From: Drosophila pseudoobscura
Taxonomy: Eukaryota > Arthropoda > Insecta > Diptera > Drosophilidae
Length of the DNA: 64,000 bases
Assembly: GCF_009870125.1 (NCBI RefSeq)
Contig: NC_046683.1
Span: forward strand, 17,059,001 to 17,123,000
Direction of reading: 5' to 3'
How positions within the stretch are numbered: the stretch's first letter is position 1; every line of letters starts with the position of its first letter. Made by a program: the position numbers and the translations under genes. Of this stretch, positions 11,480 through 27,300 are shown in pieces. The notes beneath the pieces are model-generated. The model made no database searches. It had not been told where the DNA came from and was given only the letters and a program-made list of their open reading frames with translations.

Positions 11480-13159
11480 CTTCTTTCTTATCTGGGGCTT
11501 TGGAGTGGGGGAAAATTAAATATTAATCTAAATTGTGCTCAACAAGCAGTTTAATTTATGACTTACGTATAAGGTGTTGTTTGTACGTGCAATAAAGAGA
11601 ATGAGGGCGGCATGTGGAAACCCAAGTTTCCATGGGAGGAGAAAAGAACTTGTTGCAACGTAAAGATACCCTGGTTTTCATTCATCCGTAACCGAGTACT
11701 CGTTACGGATCATTGTGTTAATTCTTTGTAGATTTGTGGATGATGGCGAAGAAGTGGTTCAAATATAAATGGTATTTAAGTAGTTTAAGGACTGTCCTCC
11801 AATGGGACAGCTTTTAAATATGGAATTCAATGAAAAATACAAATTAAAAGATATTTTTATATCTATACTAATAGTTTTCGTTAAAAAGAATCGAACTGTA
11901 ATGGGGAGATTCTCTAGTTTCATTTCTCTAGTAACTAGAGTCTAGTTGCTCAACTGCTTCCATCCTCCTGTTACGTTCATATAGCTACAAACAGGGTATT
12001 TTTTTTAGCTGTAAATTAAATAAGAGAGTATCATGATCGTGTGGGTTACATACATATACATATATACATATAGCAGTATGAATGCATGTACATACATACA
12101 TAGTTATCCCGTCTGGGGTTCTACTTTGATTGCTCCAAAGTGTCGAAAGTTGCCTCGTCGGACGACTTTCATTATCGCGACGACCTGCCGCAACTCAATT
12201 GCAGCTTTGCGGCGACTATGTGGACTGGCCTTAACACCCCAAGTTCCACGGAAATACATAACAAATTCAATTTTGATTTTCCTTATTGCACTACGATAGT
12301 AGTACGTCGTATTCTTACAGACATACACACAAACATATGTATATATGTATGTATACACATATGAAGAAGAAAGAAGTTCTTTTGTTGGGTTTCAGATCGG
12401 GGCGATGATTTCATTGGTTTTTGCTGGAAATCTGTTAGTATTAGCTGTAAGCTGTATCTATTCTTAGAATATTAAGATAAAGATTATGTGTATATAGTGA
12501 ACCACAAAAACTCCTCCCAGCTGCAACTCAATGATCAACCTCTACTAACAAAGTTTTCCCGCACATTCGGGCGGTGTATACGAAGGAAGGGTATCAAAGG
12601 GGCGAGCCAAAGGGTGTGGAAAGTGCACGCATCAGTCGTAGTCCCCTCTCGCTCTGCTCTTTGTCTGTCTGGCTCGGCTCGTGCAATCGCAGCTGATTTA
12701 CTAAATATGGAGTATAGAACACAACGAACGTCTACTGCATACCTATGTATGTATGTTCGGGAGCGTGGCCATGCTCATGGGTGTTGTTGGTGCGGGTACG
12801 GGTAAACACACATCTGTGCATGTTATAGAGCGAGTGCGGGGAAGGGTGCTTGATTTTGCATCTACATACACATAGGAATAGGGGAATGGGCGTTATGAAA
12901 TTCCGTGCAGCCCGGCCGTACCCATATCACGATGGTTGAATGGAATCAGTGCCGATACACGAATACGACAAACGACAAGTGACAACCGACAACCGACGAC
13001 GACGACGGTACGAAGGCAGCCCCCGCACAAAGAGCATACAATGACGCAGATTAGCTGTTAGCTGCAGGCGTCGTGTAGGCCGGTGTCCAATCCACAGAGC
13101 GATTCCCGGTTTCCATTTCCCGTTTCCCCATTTGAGCGAGCACTCACAGCTCGCCTTCG
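11480..13159. other. Intergenic between the two hydrolase genes
   Basis: Mostly AT-rich with TACATA/TATG repeats (about 12040-12100 and 12320-12360). A block at about 12120-12260 is more GC-rich and coding-like in both directions, but no splice-linked exon or family was recognised. The last 200 bases are presumably the 5' leader of the hydrolase gene at 13160. Confidence 0.4.
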
Positions 13160-14385
13160 ATGGCAGACGGACGCACAGCAGCACAACAGGAAGAGGGAGG
13201 GGAGCCGGCGGCGGCGCCAGACCGGAGATACGCAATACTCGACTGCGATGGCGGCAGCGACGATGCCTGGGCCCTGTTGCTGCTGCTGCACGCAGAGCGT
13301 AGCCAGCTGGTGGAGCTCCTGGCGGTGACTACCACCGGGTGCGGCAACACCACCCGCGAGCATGCGGCGCGCAACATGCGACGCATCCTCAACGCCAGCG
13401 ACAGACAAGATGTGAGTACACGAGTACGAGTACAGGGAAAAGAGAGCATGTGCATATGGTGTTTGGTGTGATTCCAGGTGCCCATCTATCTGGGGGCCGT
13501 GGAGCCTCTGATAAGCTGCAGCGAAGATGACAAAAAGTATTTCCATGGATGCGACGGCTTCGGCGACTGTCTGGCGGCGTGTGACAGCGAGGAGTCGCTA
13601 GAGAGCATCGTGCAGGCGGAGCATGCGGTGACCGCCATTTACAAGCTATGCCGCCAGCGACCCAAACAGATCACCGTGTTCGCGGTGGGGCCTCTGACCA
13701 ATCTGTCCCTCGGCTTCACGATGTACGGTGAAGAGTTCGGCCAGCAGTTGAGGGACCTCTACATCATGGGCGGCAACTATCAGGGCGTGGGCAACTCCTC
13801 GCGTTCGGCAGAGTTTAACTTCCATTCCGATCCGGAGGCCGCACATGCCGTGCTGCTCAAGACACACTGTCCGATCACCATTCTGCCCTGGGAGGCTTGT
13901 CTTCCAGAGCGTTTCAACATACACATTGTGAGTAGAAGAGTCCGAGAAGAGAGCTCCCTCCGGATAGAAGGTACATAATTCATTTTGTTTCTGTTGCCGC
14001 GTAGAATTGGCGCCTGGAGCAGTTCGCGGTCAGAGCGGCGGCCGTCCAGCATTCGGCCATCACACTGCTGAACCGCGTGGAGAGCGCCCAGTGGCTGCCC
14101 ATGATGGAACAGTATGGGATCGACACGTGGAATCCCTGCGATGCTATTGTGGTGGCAGTTTGGCTCTTCGGGGACCGGCTCGTGCGGAAGCAAAGTACGT
14201 GGCATGCCACAGTGGACCTGCGTGGCACGCATACACGCGGCCAGATGGTGCTCGATCATCTGCGGGAGCGGGAAAAGTATCCTGAGAACGTGCGGATCAT
14301 TGAGCTGGTCGACGCCGAGTTCTTCAAACGGATTGTCGAGTGGGTTGCGGGGCTGGATGGTGGCGAATTTCTGTTCAATAAATAA
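13160..14385 (+). CDS. Inosine-uridine-type nucleoside hydrolase, second paralogue
   Basis: Nucleoside N-ribohydrolase of the salvage pathway. Exons 13160-13411, 13478-13927 and 14005-14385 join in phase 0 through GT-AG introns to give 360 residues. The Asp signature LDCDGGSDDAW is at residues 27-37. GPLTN, IMGGNYQGVGN, an EFNFHSDPEAAH block and the HTRGQMVLDH motif follow. The first intron sits at the same place as in the 10.2-11.4 kb paralogue (after the ...DV/P junction); the second is extra. It is convergent with the CBP80-like gene at 14603-15004; both have AATAAA signals in the roughly 217-base gap (14377 and 14403 on +, 14455-14450 on -). A nearly identical, 5'-truncated copy in inverted orientation lies at 41351-42412, so this locus is the probable parent. 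Confidence 0.9.
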
Positions 14386-14449
14386 TAATACGAGTAGTAC
14401 ATAAAATAAATTCTTAAAGTGCACCAATATCGTTGCCTAGATTCTTCGT

Positions 14450-14455
14450 TTATTA
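14450..14455 (-). terminator. Poly(A) signal of the outlying CBP80-like gene
   Basis: AATAAA on the minus strand, about 150 bases past the stop of the 14603-15004 gene. The same CCTAATAAACGAAG block is kept in every array copy. Confidence 0.5.
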
Positions 14456-14602
14456 GGCTCGTTTGTTAGCCTCGTGTCTTAGGCTCGTGTTATTGAATAT
14501 GCTATGTTTTGTTTACCGAGAGTTTGATATGTACAACGTATCGTGGCCGAACAGGGGCAGCGCAGTGATCAAACTGCATAGCCAGGGCCCTTCTATGCTA
14601 AG

Positions 14603-15004
14603 TCACTTGCTTAGCTCGGCGAAGAAGCACTCCATGCCGCGCGCGTTGTCCCACTTGCCATCGATGAGTGCCTTCTCTTGGACCGCCTTCAGGGCGCGGA
14701 TGCAGTCGACCATCAGGGAACCAATGTCTTTGCTGAGGAGATTCACAATTTTGGCGTAGCTAGCTGTGGCCGGGCTGGGGGGCCGGTTCACATAGCCTAT
14801 GAGAATGCGTAGCAGCTGCTCCTTTTGGTCGGGCAGGCAGTCGGTGATCAGCAGTTTCAGTCGACGGATGCGGAAAAAGTCGGCGACGAAATTGACTCCG
14901 TCTAGTTTAGCCATCAACTCGGCAATCAGTTCAATACGGTCGTCGGGGGTGAGATCCTCACCGCGCCCAGCTTGCCACTTCCTCTTGCGATTCTGACCGT
15001 TCAT
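14603..15004 (-). CDS. CBP80 (NCBP1) N-terminal MIF4G-derived small protein, outlying copy
   Basis: Single-exon ORF of 133 codons. The protein matches the start of the CBP80 MIF4G domain as I recall that family. DCLPDQKEQLLRIL (about residues 55-68) lines up with the ADLPNYKSKILRLL segment of human NCBP1. SYAKIVNLLS aligns with IYTTLVGLLN at almost the same spacing, and GKWDNARGMECFFAEL ends where the third helical pair of the MIF4G repeat ends (fly CBP80: WDAARYSLRFLADL). It stops there, lacking the rest of MIF4G-1 and the two later MIF4G-like domains that contact CBP20 and ARS2. The role is unknown; a dominant-negative or decoy part of the cap-binding complex is only a guess. It differs from the main array type by 12 residues but only 2 synonymous codons. 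Its residues at positions 44, 45, 81, 126 and 128 are shared with the array copy at 43487. Confidence 0.75.
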   Translation of the reverse strand: MNGQNRKRKWQAGRGEDLTPDDRIELIAELMAKLDGVNFVADFFRIRRLKLLITDCLPDQKEQLLRILIGYVNRPPSPATASYAKIVNLLSKDIGSLMVDCIRALKAVQEKALIDGKWDNARGMECFFAELSK

Positions 15005-16095
15005 TCTGATAGAACATTGGGATTCTCACTGATTCTGATTTTCAGACAATAAATACATACGTATGTGCACTAATTGATGAAAGGAATTCGAATTACAGTG
15101 CAATTTGTTCACTTTTCACTTCTTCTTGGCAGAATCCACGCGTTGCTTTCTTCAGGGAGGATGCGAACAATCCAGAACGAAATTACTACTGAAAATACAG
15201 CGAACTTCGGCGTTTTATTGTAACTTTTTTCTAGTTTCTCAATTTTTACACAGAATACTCACTGAACTGACTATTAACTGCCTGATTTGTTGACAATATG
15301 TAAACAAATGTTTGGCCTATTCCGATTGACAAAGCCGGCGAAAACAATATATATTTTCTGTCCCTGCATTGGCAGCACTGGCTTTGTAAAGGTAGCACCT
15401 TTGCGGCTTCCTAGCTTCATTTTTTAGCACCAGGAGTTTCGTTACTTCTGTCGCTTTCTGTGTAGTTCGAGTCGGACACATGTTCTTCAGGGAAAAAGAA
15501 AAGATCGCTGATGATGACGAGTTGTTAAGTTGAGTGGTTACTATTTGAATGAATACAATTTTATGGGCGGCTTGTTATTTTCAAAATAAAGGCATTTAAC
15601 CTCCGGATTCGATCCGACTATCGCTCAAAAGTACCGATATTGTCTTCGCAGCTCCCTGTACATCGATAAGTAGAATCAAAAGTCGCGGATATATTTGATC
15701 TAACATCCTGAGCCAACAGAAAATTATAGTCGATTCAGCCCAAATTCAGAAAAGTAGTTCCATTGATGTTATATCCATATTAATATCCTTATCAATATAT
15801 TCGCCGTATATCGAATCCACAAGTCCACTGGAAAATGTAGAAAAAAATATCCAATAATAAGAAGCATACCATTACGAAGTCTAGAAAATTAAGCTCAGAC
15901 TCTTTTGCCGAGAGTAACCATCCGCAGCGTCCTTTTCAGGCATTTCAAACACAAATGAAAATAAGTTTTACATACGATAAAACGATAACTACTAGTTTCT
16001 CAGCTGATTTCTAGCTCGATACACAAATTCGAAAATGCATAAAAAGAACGACTGGATAGAGTCGCTCTTGGCTCCATACGCCGTAATAGCGACTA

Positions 16096-17024
16096 TTCCC
16101 TACCACCGAACACCACCAGCAATAGCTTGATCGGCTTGATCACCATCAGAAGCTTTATCAGCAGCCAGTGATGCCAGGTCCCCAGGCCTTACCTATTATT
16201 GCGGTAATTCACTTCAAATAAATAAGATATTCAAAAATTCAACTTTACGCGTATATAATTTTTATAATTTTTAGTACATATGTACATATATAGGACCGGG
16301 AACCGGAGTTCGACGCGTAAGGGACAGCATACATTAAACCATTAAATTGACAATTAAACCATTAAATTGGAGCAATGGATCAAGGGGACTCCAGGCCAAT
16401 TTTACACCGACACGATATACATATGTAGGTGATCAAAGATAATCAGGTCCCATCTGTGAAAAACCATTTGGTGCTAGCTATAGAAGCTATTTATCGGCTA
16501 TTTATTTCATATTGCACGTCCAATAGACGAGTAACTCCACACTCCTACTCCAATGTGGAAGGTGGTCACTTGGCCGACTGTTTCTTACCTTTCGTCAGTG
16601 AAGTCAGTTCGGCCTACAACAGCCTGTCAACAGCACCCATGGCAGTCATGGCGTTTATTATGGCAGGCGTAAGCAGATCATCGGTAGCTGAGCGTTCTTA
16701 TTCCGAGTGACTGAACGGACATGGGATGCCTTTTGATGGACAGTCACTACAGGCATATGTTAGCCACGAGGGGTGTTCCGACTAGATGATACTGTACAAC
16801 CCGTGGAGGAGTTGTCGCTGCAGAGGATAACAGCATCTATTCGTGTGCGCACAAATTACTGTTAAAAGAAATATCTGTTTTGTTTTAACAATACAATGTA
16901 TCAATGAGCTCAGCTCATATGAGTGAGCGCACGCACCAAATATCATACAAAAGCAAAAGGGAAAATGAACGTTAAAAGTCCTTTTTTGAATTTTTGAATT
17001 TGTGTAAAATCAGCTGAGAAAAAC
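16096..17024. other. Intergenic upstream of Kap3
   Basis: No gene recognised. A 93-codon ORF at 16429-16710 (+) has no family features or splice context and is not called. Confidence 0.4.
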
Positions 17025-17080
17025 GTTTTATCGATTTCAGTTTTCATTGCATGGTGATATCATTTATACGGTCACACTGA
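17025..17080 (+). promoter_or_regulatory. Kap3: Candidate Kap3 promoter (DRE-like plus Motif 1)
   Basis: A DRE-like TTTTATCGATTT (about 17027-17038) is followed by GGTCACACTG at 17070-17079. The latter matches Ohler Motif 1, the M1BP site found at TSSs of housekeeping fly genes. An E-box CAGCTG lies just upstream at about 17012. This arrangement fits a broadly expressed gene; transcription would start within the next tens of bases and run to the Kap3 first coding exon. Confidence 0.55.
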
Positions 17081-17898
17081 TATGTTTGCCAGCTCTTTGC
17101 GGGAACGAAAAAATGAGTCGTAATTTGAATAGGCTGTAAAAGAGGGTACGGACAACAGGCAAAAATAGACAAGGTAAATTGGAAGGTTCGAACGAAGCTC
17201 ACCTCGCGTGAGAGCACAATATATTAGTCGAAAGGGGTGGGTTTTACTTTACATGCGTTGCATTTTCTGGGCCATTTTGCCAGTGGTCCATACCCTTTCT
17301 TTCCTCCCATTTGTAGCAAATGTGTATTAACCGTGTAGAGTTGCCATGAAACATGTAGCATGTAGTAAATTGGGCAAAATGTAAAAATTTTAGAAACTTG
17401 AAGCTCGTCGTGGTGAAAAATAAATATTATTAATATAATATATTAAGTGCGTTCGCGTGTGTGAAGCAGAAATAGCAAAAGGAGACACATCAGCACCAGC
17501 GAATACACAGCGGTATCCGACTATCGCCGGCGACGCTTCCAGCGACGCAATGTAGAAAATTGTCTCAAGAATTGTCACACACTAACACGAAAGGGCCAGA
17601 ATCGGGGAGTCGCATGCAATTTGTTTTGTTATTAATTTTCCAAATAATATCGGGCTTTGTGCTGCTTTTAATTGTGATACACTACATCTATTATATAATC
17701 AATGCGATTGCCGGCGATTCGCATAGACAGCAGCAGCAGCATCCACAGGAAGAACGGCCAAACAGAGGCGACACTTGCTGCAGTTTGTGCTGCCTAAGTG
17801 CCACCTGCCGCCACCCGCCCAGAACCAACACCACAACAACAACGGAATTGGATTTTGGTTTTCACATTACAAATTTGGCGAAAACCAAATCCACAGAT

Positions 17899-21917
<4,019 letters not shown>

Positions 21918-24386
21918 ATCCCAGACTGGGGCCACCAATCGAACAAATTTATAAACGCAATTCAATTCAATTTCAAGAAGCTTTCGCTTAGACCCCGTGT
22001 AAATGTTTAGTCACCGAACCGCGCCCCCAGGAGCTGAGCCGAGCATCAAACTATTCTTGCTGCAGATTGCTGCCTGGCGCAGCTTTGGGGAACCTATTTA
22101 TATTGAAGATATATATTTATATTATATATTTTCCACGCTTGTTGGTCGTTTGTCGTTGGACGTTAAATAATTTTAGCGGCAAACGGCGCCACACACAGGA
22201 CAGCCAGAAAGACACGAACAAACAAGTACTCGTATTAATTACATCATACTATTATTAATTGTTTATTTGTTATTTATTTATACTTAATTTATTGATGCCT
22301 TGTATTATTACACTGATGATCCTCAATCCTCGTTTACCCTACGTCAATCCCTAAACCAATAATTGTGCAATAATCTCTGCCACCCGCACTCAAAAGTATT
22401 ATGTGCAACTTTCTTTTAGTTGAATTTTTAATTTAGTCATTTTTATTTTGCATACGAAAACTTTACAAACGAAAGTCAAATTGTAATATTAAACCAAGAA
22501 AAACCACAACTAAAAAAATATATAAAACTCTACTGTAAATGTTTGCAAATGTGTGTGTGTTTTTATTGCCATTATTATTTATGATTACAATTTCAAATTG
22601 AATTTCCATCGAATGGAACAGACGATCTGCAAAGAGCACTTTGTCATATCATTCAGTTATCAGATATCAACCCAATATCATTGACCGATTGCGATTGACT
22701 TTGTGGAACCTTGGGATCCTCGGTGGAGCAACGGTTAGCCTCTGCGAAAACGGTGCAGCAGCGATAGTGCGTCGATGGGCCAGTCATCCCAGGCCGAATG
22801 CAACGATCGGTAATAAAGCGACGAGAAAGGAAGTACGAAAATACTTTGATAATCCTTTTCTATGATTTTTGGTAGATCTGTAGATAGTAATGCTGTGTTG
22901 CGGTGGCTGAGGTCTTGGGTATCTAGGGTATAGGATATAGGAGAAGACAAAAAGTGACGACTAAATCAATCACATTAAGGGATATTTGTGGGGATAAGGT
23001 AATGTAGTTATGAAGCAGTATTGTAATTACGATATAGCACTCCAAAAGGCTTCAAGAATGGGCGGAAATTGCGGAGAGGTCTAGGGGGCCACAACAAAAT
23101 CGATCTGCCCCCCCCCACCCGCCTTGCCTATGTCCGCCCTTGACCATCACAGTGCCCGCTCGACATGGGCCATGTCCTATTTACCCTTGTCAATCGATTG
23201 AAGGCCTTGGTCCCTAATATCGGGATTGTTTGGAGATGCAGACGCAGCCCCAAAATGGAAGTGACATCGGGAGCCAAGACCCTCCAGCTTGACCATTCTG
23301 ACACTCTTGTTGCTCCACACACAACTCGCGGTGGACTGAACGAGGCCAAGGAAAATGAAGCGCGTGTATAAAACCGAATGTTGTGTTAAGAGTCGGGCCC
23401 GATTCTCCGTGTCGTCTGCATGGAAAAGCTGTCTTTATTATACATTTTTCTTGCTCGCTTGCTTTCCTCCATTTTGAATATGCCGCCAAGTGTCCTGCCT
23501 CTCCACGTCACACACCATGCAGCTTTATTAGATATATATCGGTATATATTGTTTTGAATCTGTAGTTCCATAACTGGTCGCTGGCAACGTTGTGGCGCAC
23601 TCACAACAACTAACAGCTCTTTTCCCTAGAAGATCTAGCTTTCCCTCTTTCCCTTTCTCTTCCAGTCTTAGGAGCACCTGTCTCCTGTCCCTCCTTCTGT
23701 CTCATGGATTACCGAGAATTGTGTATACAGAAGTACAAATTTAGAGATAATAGAACAACTGAATAGCGGGTATCCTTTATGTCGAGGCAAACTCGCACAT
23801 CCCGATTGCTTTACTTTTGTTCTTTTATTATTTTGTGTTGCACAATAAGGAATATTAGGTTGCATTTCTTATGACAGAGGGTAAACCGTAAATATGGGAT
23901 ATACTTGTGTACTTGTATAAATATGTACAATAGTGTATGTATATTGTAGAAGAATAGGGCTCTCTCTAGAGTTATTGTTGGTATGCCATTAGAATGAATA
24001 TACAATTGCATTATGATGTATCATATCGTGTATATATAGATATAGTATCATGGATGAGGCGAGGCCTCTTAGCTTGGGTTTGCTTAATATTTAGTTATCT
24101 TCCGATACGTCTCTCGAACACATCTATATGTACGAGTATAGAGAAGAGTGGGATTATGTCTCGTCTGCCGCAATGGAACTTAAAGTTTAAGGTTTTAACA
24201 AGTTTTCTTCTTTTTTTTAAACAAAAAATATCATACATTCACATACACATACATGGAGATATATATACGATAGACATATAGAAAATAAAGAAGGGGAACG
24301 AACAAGTAATCTCTATCTCTACATGCAAATACTTCCTAAAAATATCTCGTGGGAAGTGGAGGATAAGCATATCCTTTGACAAAGAG
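21918..24386. other. Kap3 3' flank and convergent Gapvd1 3' flank
   Basis: Kap3 and Gapvd1 converge on this stretch. It is AT-rich with TATATA tracts, a C-run near 23107-23117 and no recognisable exon, tRNA or transposon. Part is presumably 3' UTR of the two genes. Confidence 0.5.
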
Positions 24387-27300
24387 CTAGTCCAGATAAT
24401 CCATGGTCTTGATGAACTTCACCACCGAACCGAACAGCGTCCAATAGAACTCGTTCTCGCCATCGAGCTTCCTGCCCAGAAAACAGCTAATGTACTCCAC
24501 CGTCGACAGAAGATAGGGGGGATTTGCCTGTAACGAGATTACATATTTATTTATTTGTGGCCTCGCTGGAGTAGCAGATCTGATACGCACCATTATGACG
24601 ACATATATGAGCACGGGTAGCAGGTCATCGGCAGCGGGCACTCGACCGCAGGACATGCGCAGCAGACTCATGATGCTAGAGATGCAGCTGATAGGGATCG
24701 AGGGAAGTCAGGATTAAACAGGGCTTAATAATCCATATAATATGATGTAGAGACTCACTTAATAATGCACTGCAGCTTCTCGCGCGGCGTCTTGTAGGCG
24801 GCCATATGACAGAGCTGCTGCTGGGCGAATGTCCATGGCGCCTCGCCGAGATACTCCTGGGCAATGCACAAGGCCGGATGGGCGGGATGTACGAACCGCT
24901 GCAGCTTGCCAATGTGCGCAGAGAGCACGGTGTCGCGCGAGACATCGGCATCCTCATTGGGGAACATCACCTGCTGGTACATTAGCTCTAAAAGCATCCG
25001 TTCGATGGCCTCCCGTGCGGCATCCACCTGCCATTCGTCCAGTAGATCGGCGCTCGTTATCAACTGCTGCAGCAGCTGCTCGACAAACTCCTCGACCAGC
25101 TCCACCCGCTCATCGCTGGCCCTTAGCTGACCAAACTCTGTTTGGAACTGCTCCAGCTTGTCCTGTTGGCGGGCCCAGGCCAGATAGAGCCGGACCAACG
25201 ATTGCATCAGGCAGCGCTGGCAGCTCCGCGCCTCGCTCCTCAGCCGCACCTCCAGCTGCTCGAGCTGCTCGGAGCGCAGAAGCAACTGCTGGCGATGCCG
25301 CATCAGGTACTGCAGATAGCTCTGCCTGCGCTGCAGGTCATGCTGCAGCTCCACCAGCAGCTGGCCGTGCTGCGGCCGCTCCAGCTGCTCAAGGCAACGC
25401 AGCGCCTCGGCCACATGCGAGATCTGCGGCAACCGCTGCAGGCTAATGCACTGCGCCAGCTGGATCTGCAAGTAGATCTGCAGCGGCGTTGTGGCATCCA
25501 GCGGACGCATGGGCGTCGTCTGCCGAAAGTCCCCGCTATGCAGATCCGTCTTGGACAGGACCGTGCGCAGTTTTTGCTTCACGCTGCCAAAGGCCACGCC
25601 AGGAAGTAGTCTGTAAAGGAATGAACAGACTCAGAATAACGAGAAGCCAGTGGCAGGCACGACTACTTACCCCCCGTTCACGTGCTTATGCAAATGCGCT
25701 GCAGCTGCAGCCGCTGCCGCGGCAGCTCCTCCTCCAGCCCCATTGCCCGTTGAATCCGAATTAGTTGCCTCGCTGGAGCTGCTCACCTTGCGCCTGTACT
25801 TGGCCAGGATATCCTCGCTGCTATCACAGTAGTGGGTGCCAAAGCTAACGCAGGCACCGGCACTGGGATCAAAGCTAACACTGCGGCCACCCGGATCTGT
25901 TGCGGAACTGGGATTCGGATTCGGATTGATGCTCGATGGGGCGGCTATGGCAATGGCATTGTTCTTGGAGCTGCTTGAGCCTCCTCGGCGATGCTTGAAG
26001 AAGCCCTGCTTCAACTTGTTGAAAATGCCAGCACTATGATGCTCGCGATCCCTGTCCCTGTCTCGATCTCTATCCCTGTCCCGTTCTCTGTCTCTGTCCC
26101 GTTCCCGATCTCGTTCTCTGTCCCGCTCCCGTTCCCTATCCCGGTACGGCTGCTGCTCTTTATCCGCACTGGCATCGAAGCTAATGCTCTTTGGTATGGC
26201 CCCTGTGGCCTTGCTGGGCGGCTTGGATGTGCCTCTGGCTCCGGCTCCGGCTCTGTTGCTGCAACTGTTCTCGGCTGCTGCTGCTCGCTCCTCAAGCTGC
26301 AACTGCTGCTGGGTCTGGGCACAGAGGAGCAGCTCTTGCTTGTCGTCATCCGTTTTGGGCAGCATCGAATTGAGCATAATCTCATGATTCTCATAATTGA
26401 GACTCTGGTGGCGTCGCATGCTGCCCGCCAGGATGCCATTCCGCCGCCCATCGATGCACTGTGAACGCTGCTCCATGGAGATGCGACGATGCTCGACGGA
26501 CGACTGGGAGGAGCAGCCCTGTTGTTGTTGCTGTTGCTGTTGCTGCTGTTCCTCCTGGTTGAACATGTCCAGCAGCTGTTGGACGAGCCCTGGCGGCTGC
26601 TCTTCCTCATCCTTGTCCTCGCTGCAATCACTGAAATCAATAAGATCTCGATGCTGATGCTCCTTATGCTCCTGGTGTTTCTTTTTCTTCAGCGCCGCCG
26701 ACTTGTGATGATGCTCACGATGATCCCGATCCCGATCCCTATCGCGATCCCTATCCCGATGCTGATGATGATGATGGTGCTTGGCCAATGCTCGTGGCGG
26801 CGGGGGCGGCTCCTCCAGATTGAGGCTCTGATTGCTAATGCTGCTCTCCGCCGAGGTCTGGCGTCGCATGCAGGAGGTGCCCATCAGCGGTGTGGTCTTC
26901 CGGCCAATGCCCTCGGCACCGCTGGATTTGTACTGTTGCTGGAAGCTACTCTCCCCGCCCATGACATGGTAGCTGGTCCTCACCGAACTGCGGGCCAGCG
27001 AGGAGGCGCCATGGTACAAGTGATGGGCATCCTCATACGAATTGACGGCGTCAAAGAAGGCCGAATCCTCTTGGCTGCGTTCGCTGCCATTGCGCAGCCG
27101 TTCTCGGTCTGGATCTGGGTCTGGGTCTGGCTCCCCGTCGCCACTGCTGCCCGGCGTCTGTTCGTCCTCATCGTCGTCATCGCCTACGCCACCGCCACCA
27201 CCGCCAGCCTCTGGCACCCCGCCACCACCGCCCGAGCCAGGGCCAATGTCCGATTTGGCTGTGATGCTGGCATTATCATCCGTATCGATTTCGGCCAGCT

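Larger units (their letters stand above)
13343..16095 (+). repeat. Parental/outlying copy of the amplified unit (inverted relative to the array)
   Basis: From within exon 1 of the hydrolase (about 13343) to about 16095 the sequence matches, in reverse complement, the unit at 40131-42930. In the array the two ends of this segment are joined: hydrolase exon 1 (GGTGTTGCCGCA) runs directly into TAGTCGCTATTACGG, which here lies at about 16070-16090. That head-to-tail join is what a tandem duplication or a circular intermediate of about 2.75 kb would leave. Here the hydrolase is whole, so this copy is taken as the source. Confidence 0.85.

Noticed and set aside
12140-12260. Coding-like block between the hydrolase genes
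   Set aside because: It is open on both strands but lacks splice partners, a start or recognisable motifs, so it is left as intergenic.
22720-22815. Possible tRNA-like fold near GGATCCTCGGTGGAGC
   Set aside because: No A-box/B-box pair or acceptor stem could be drawn.
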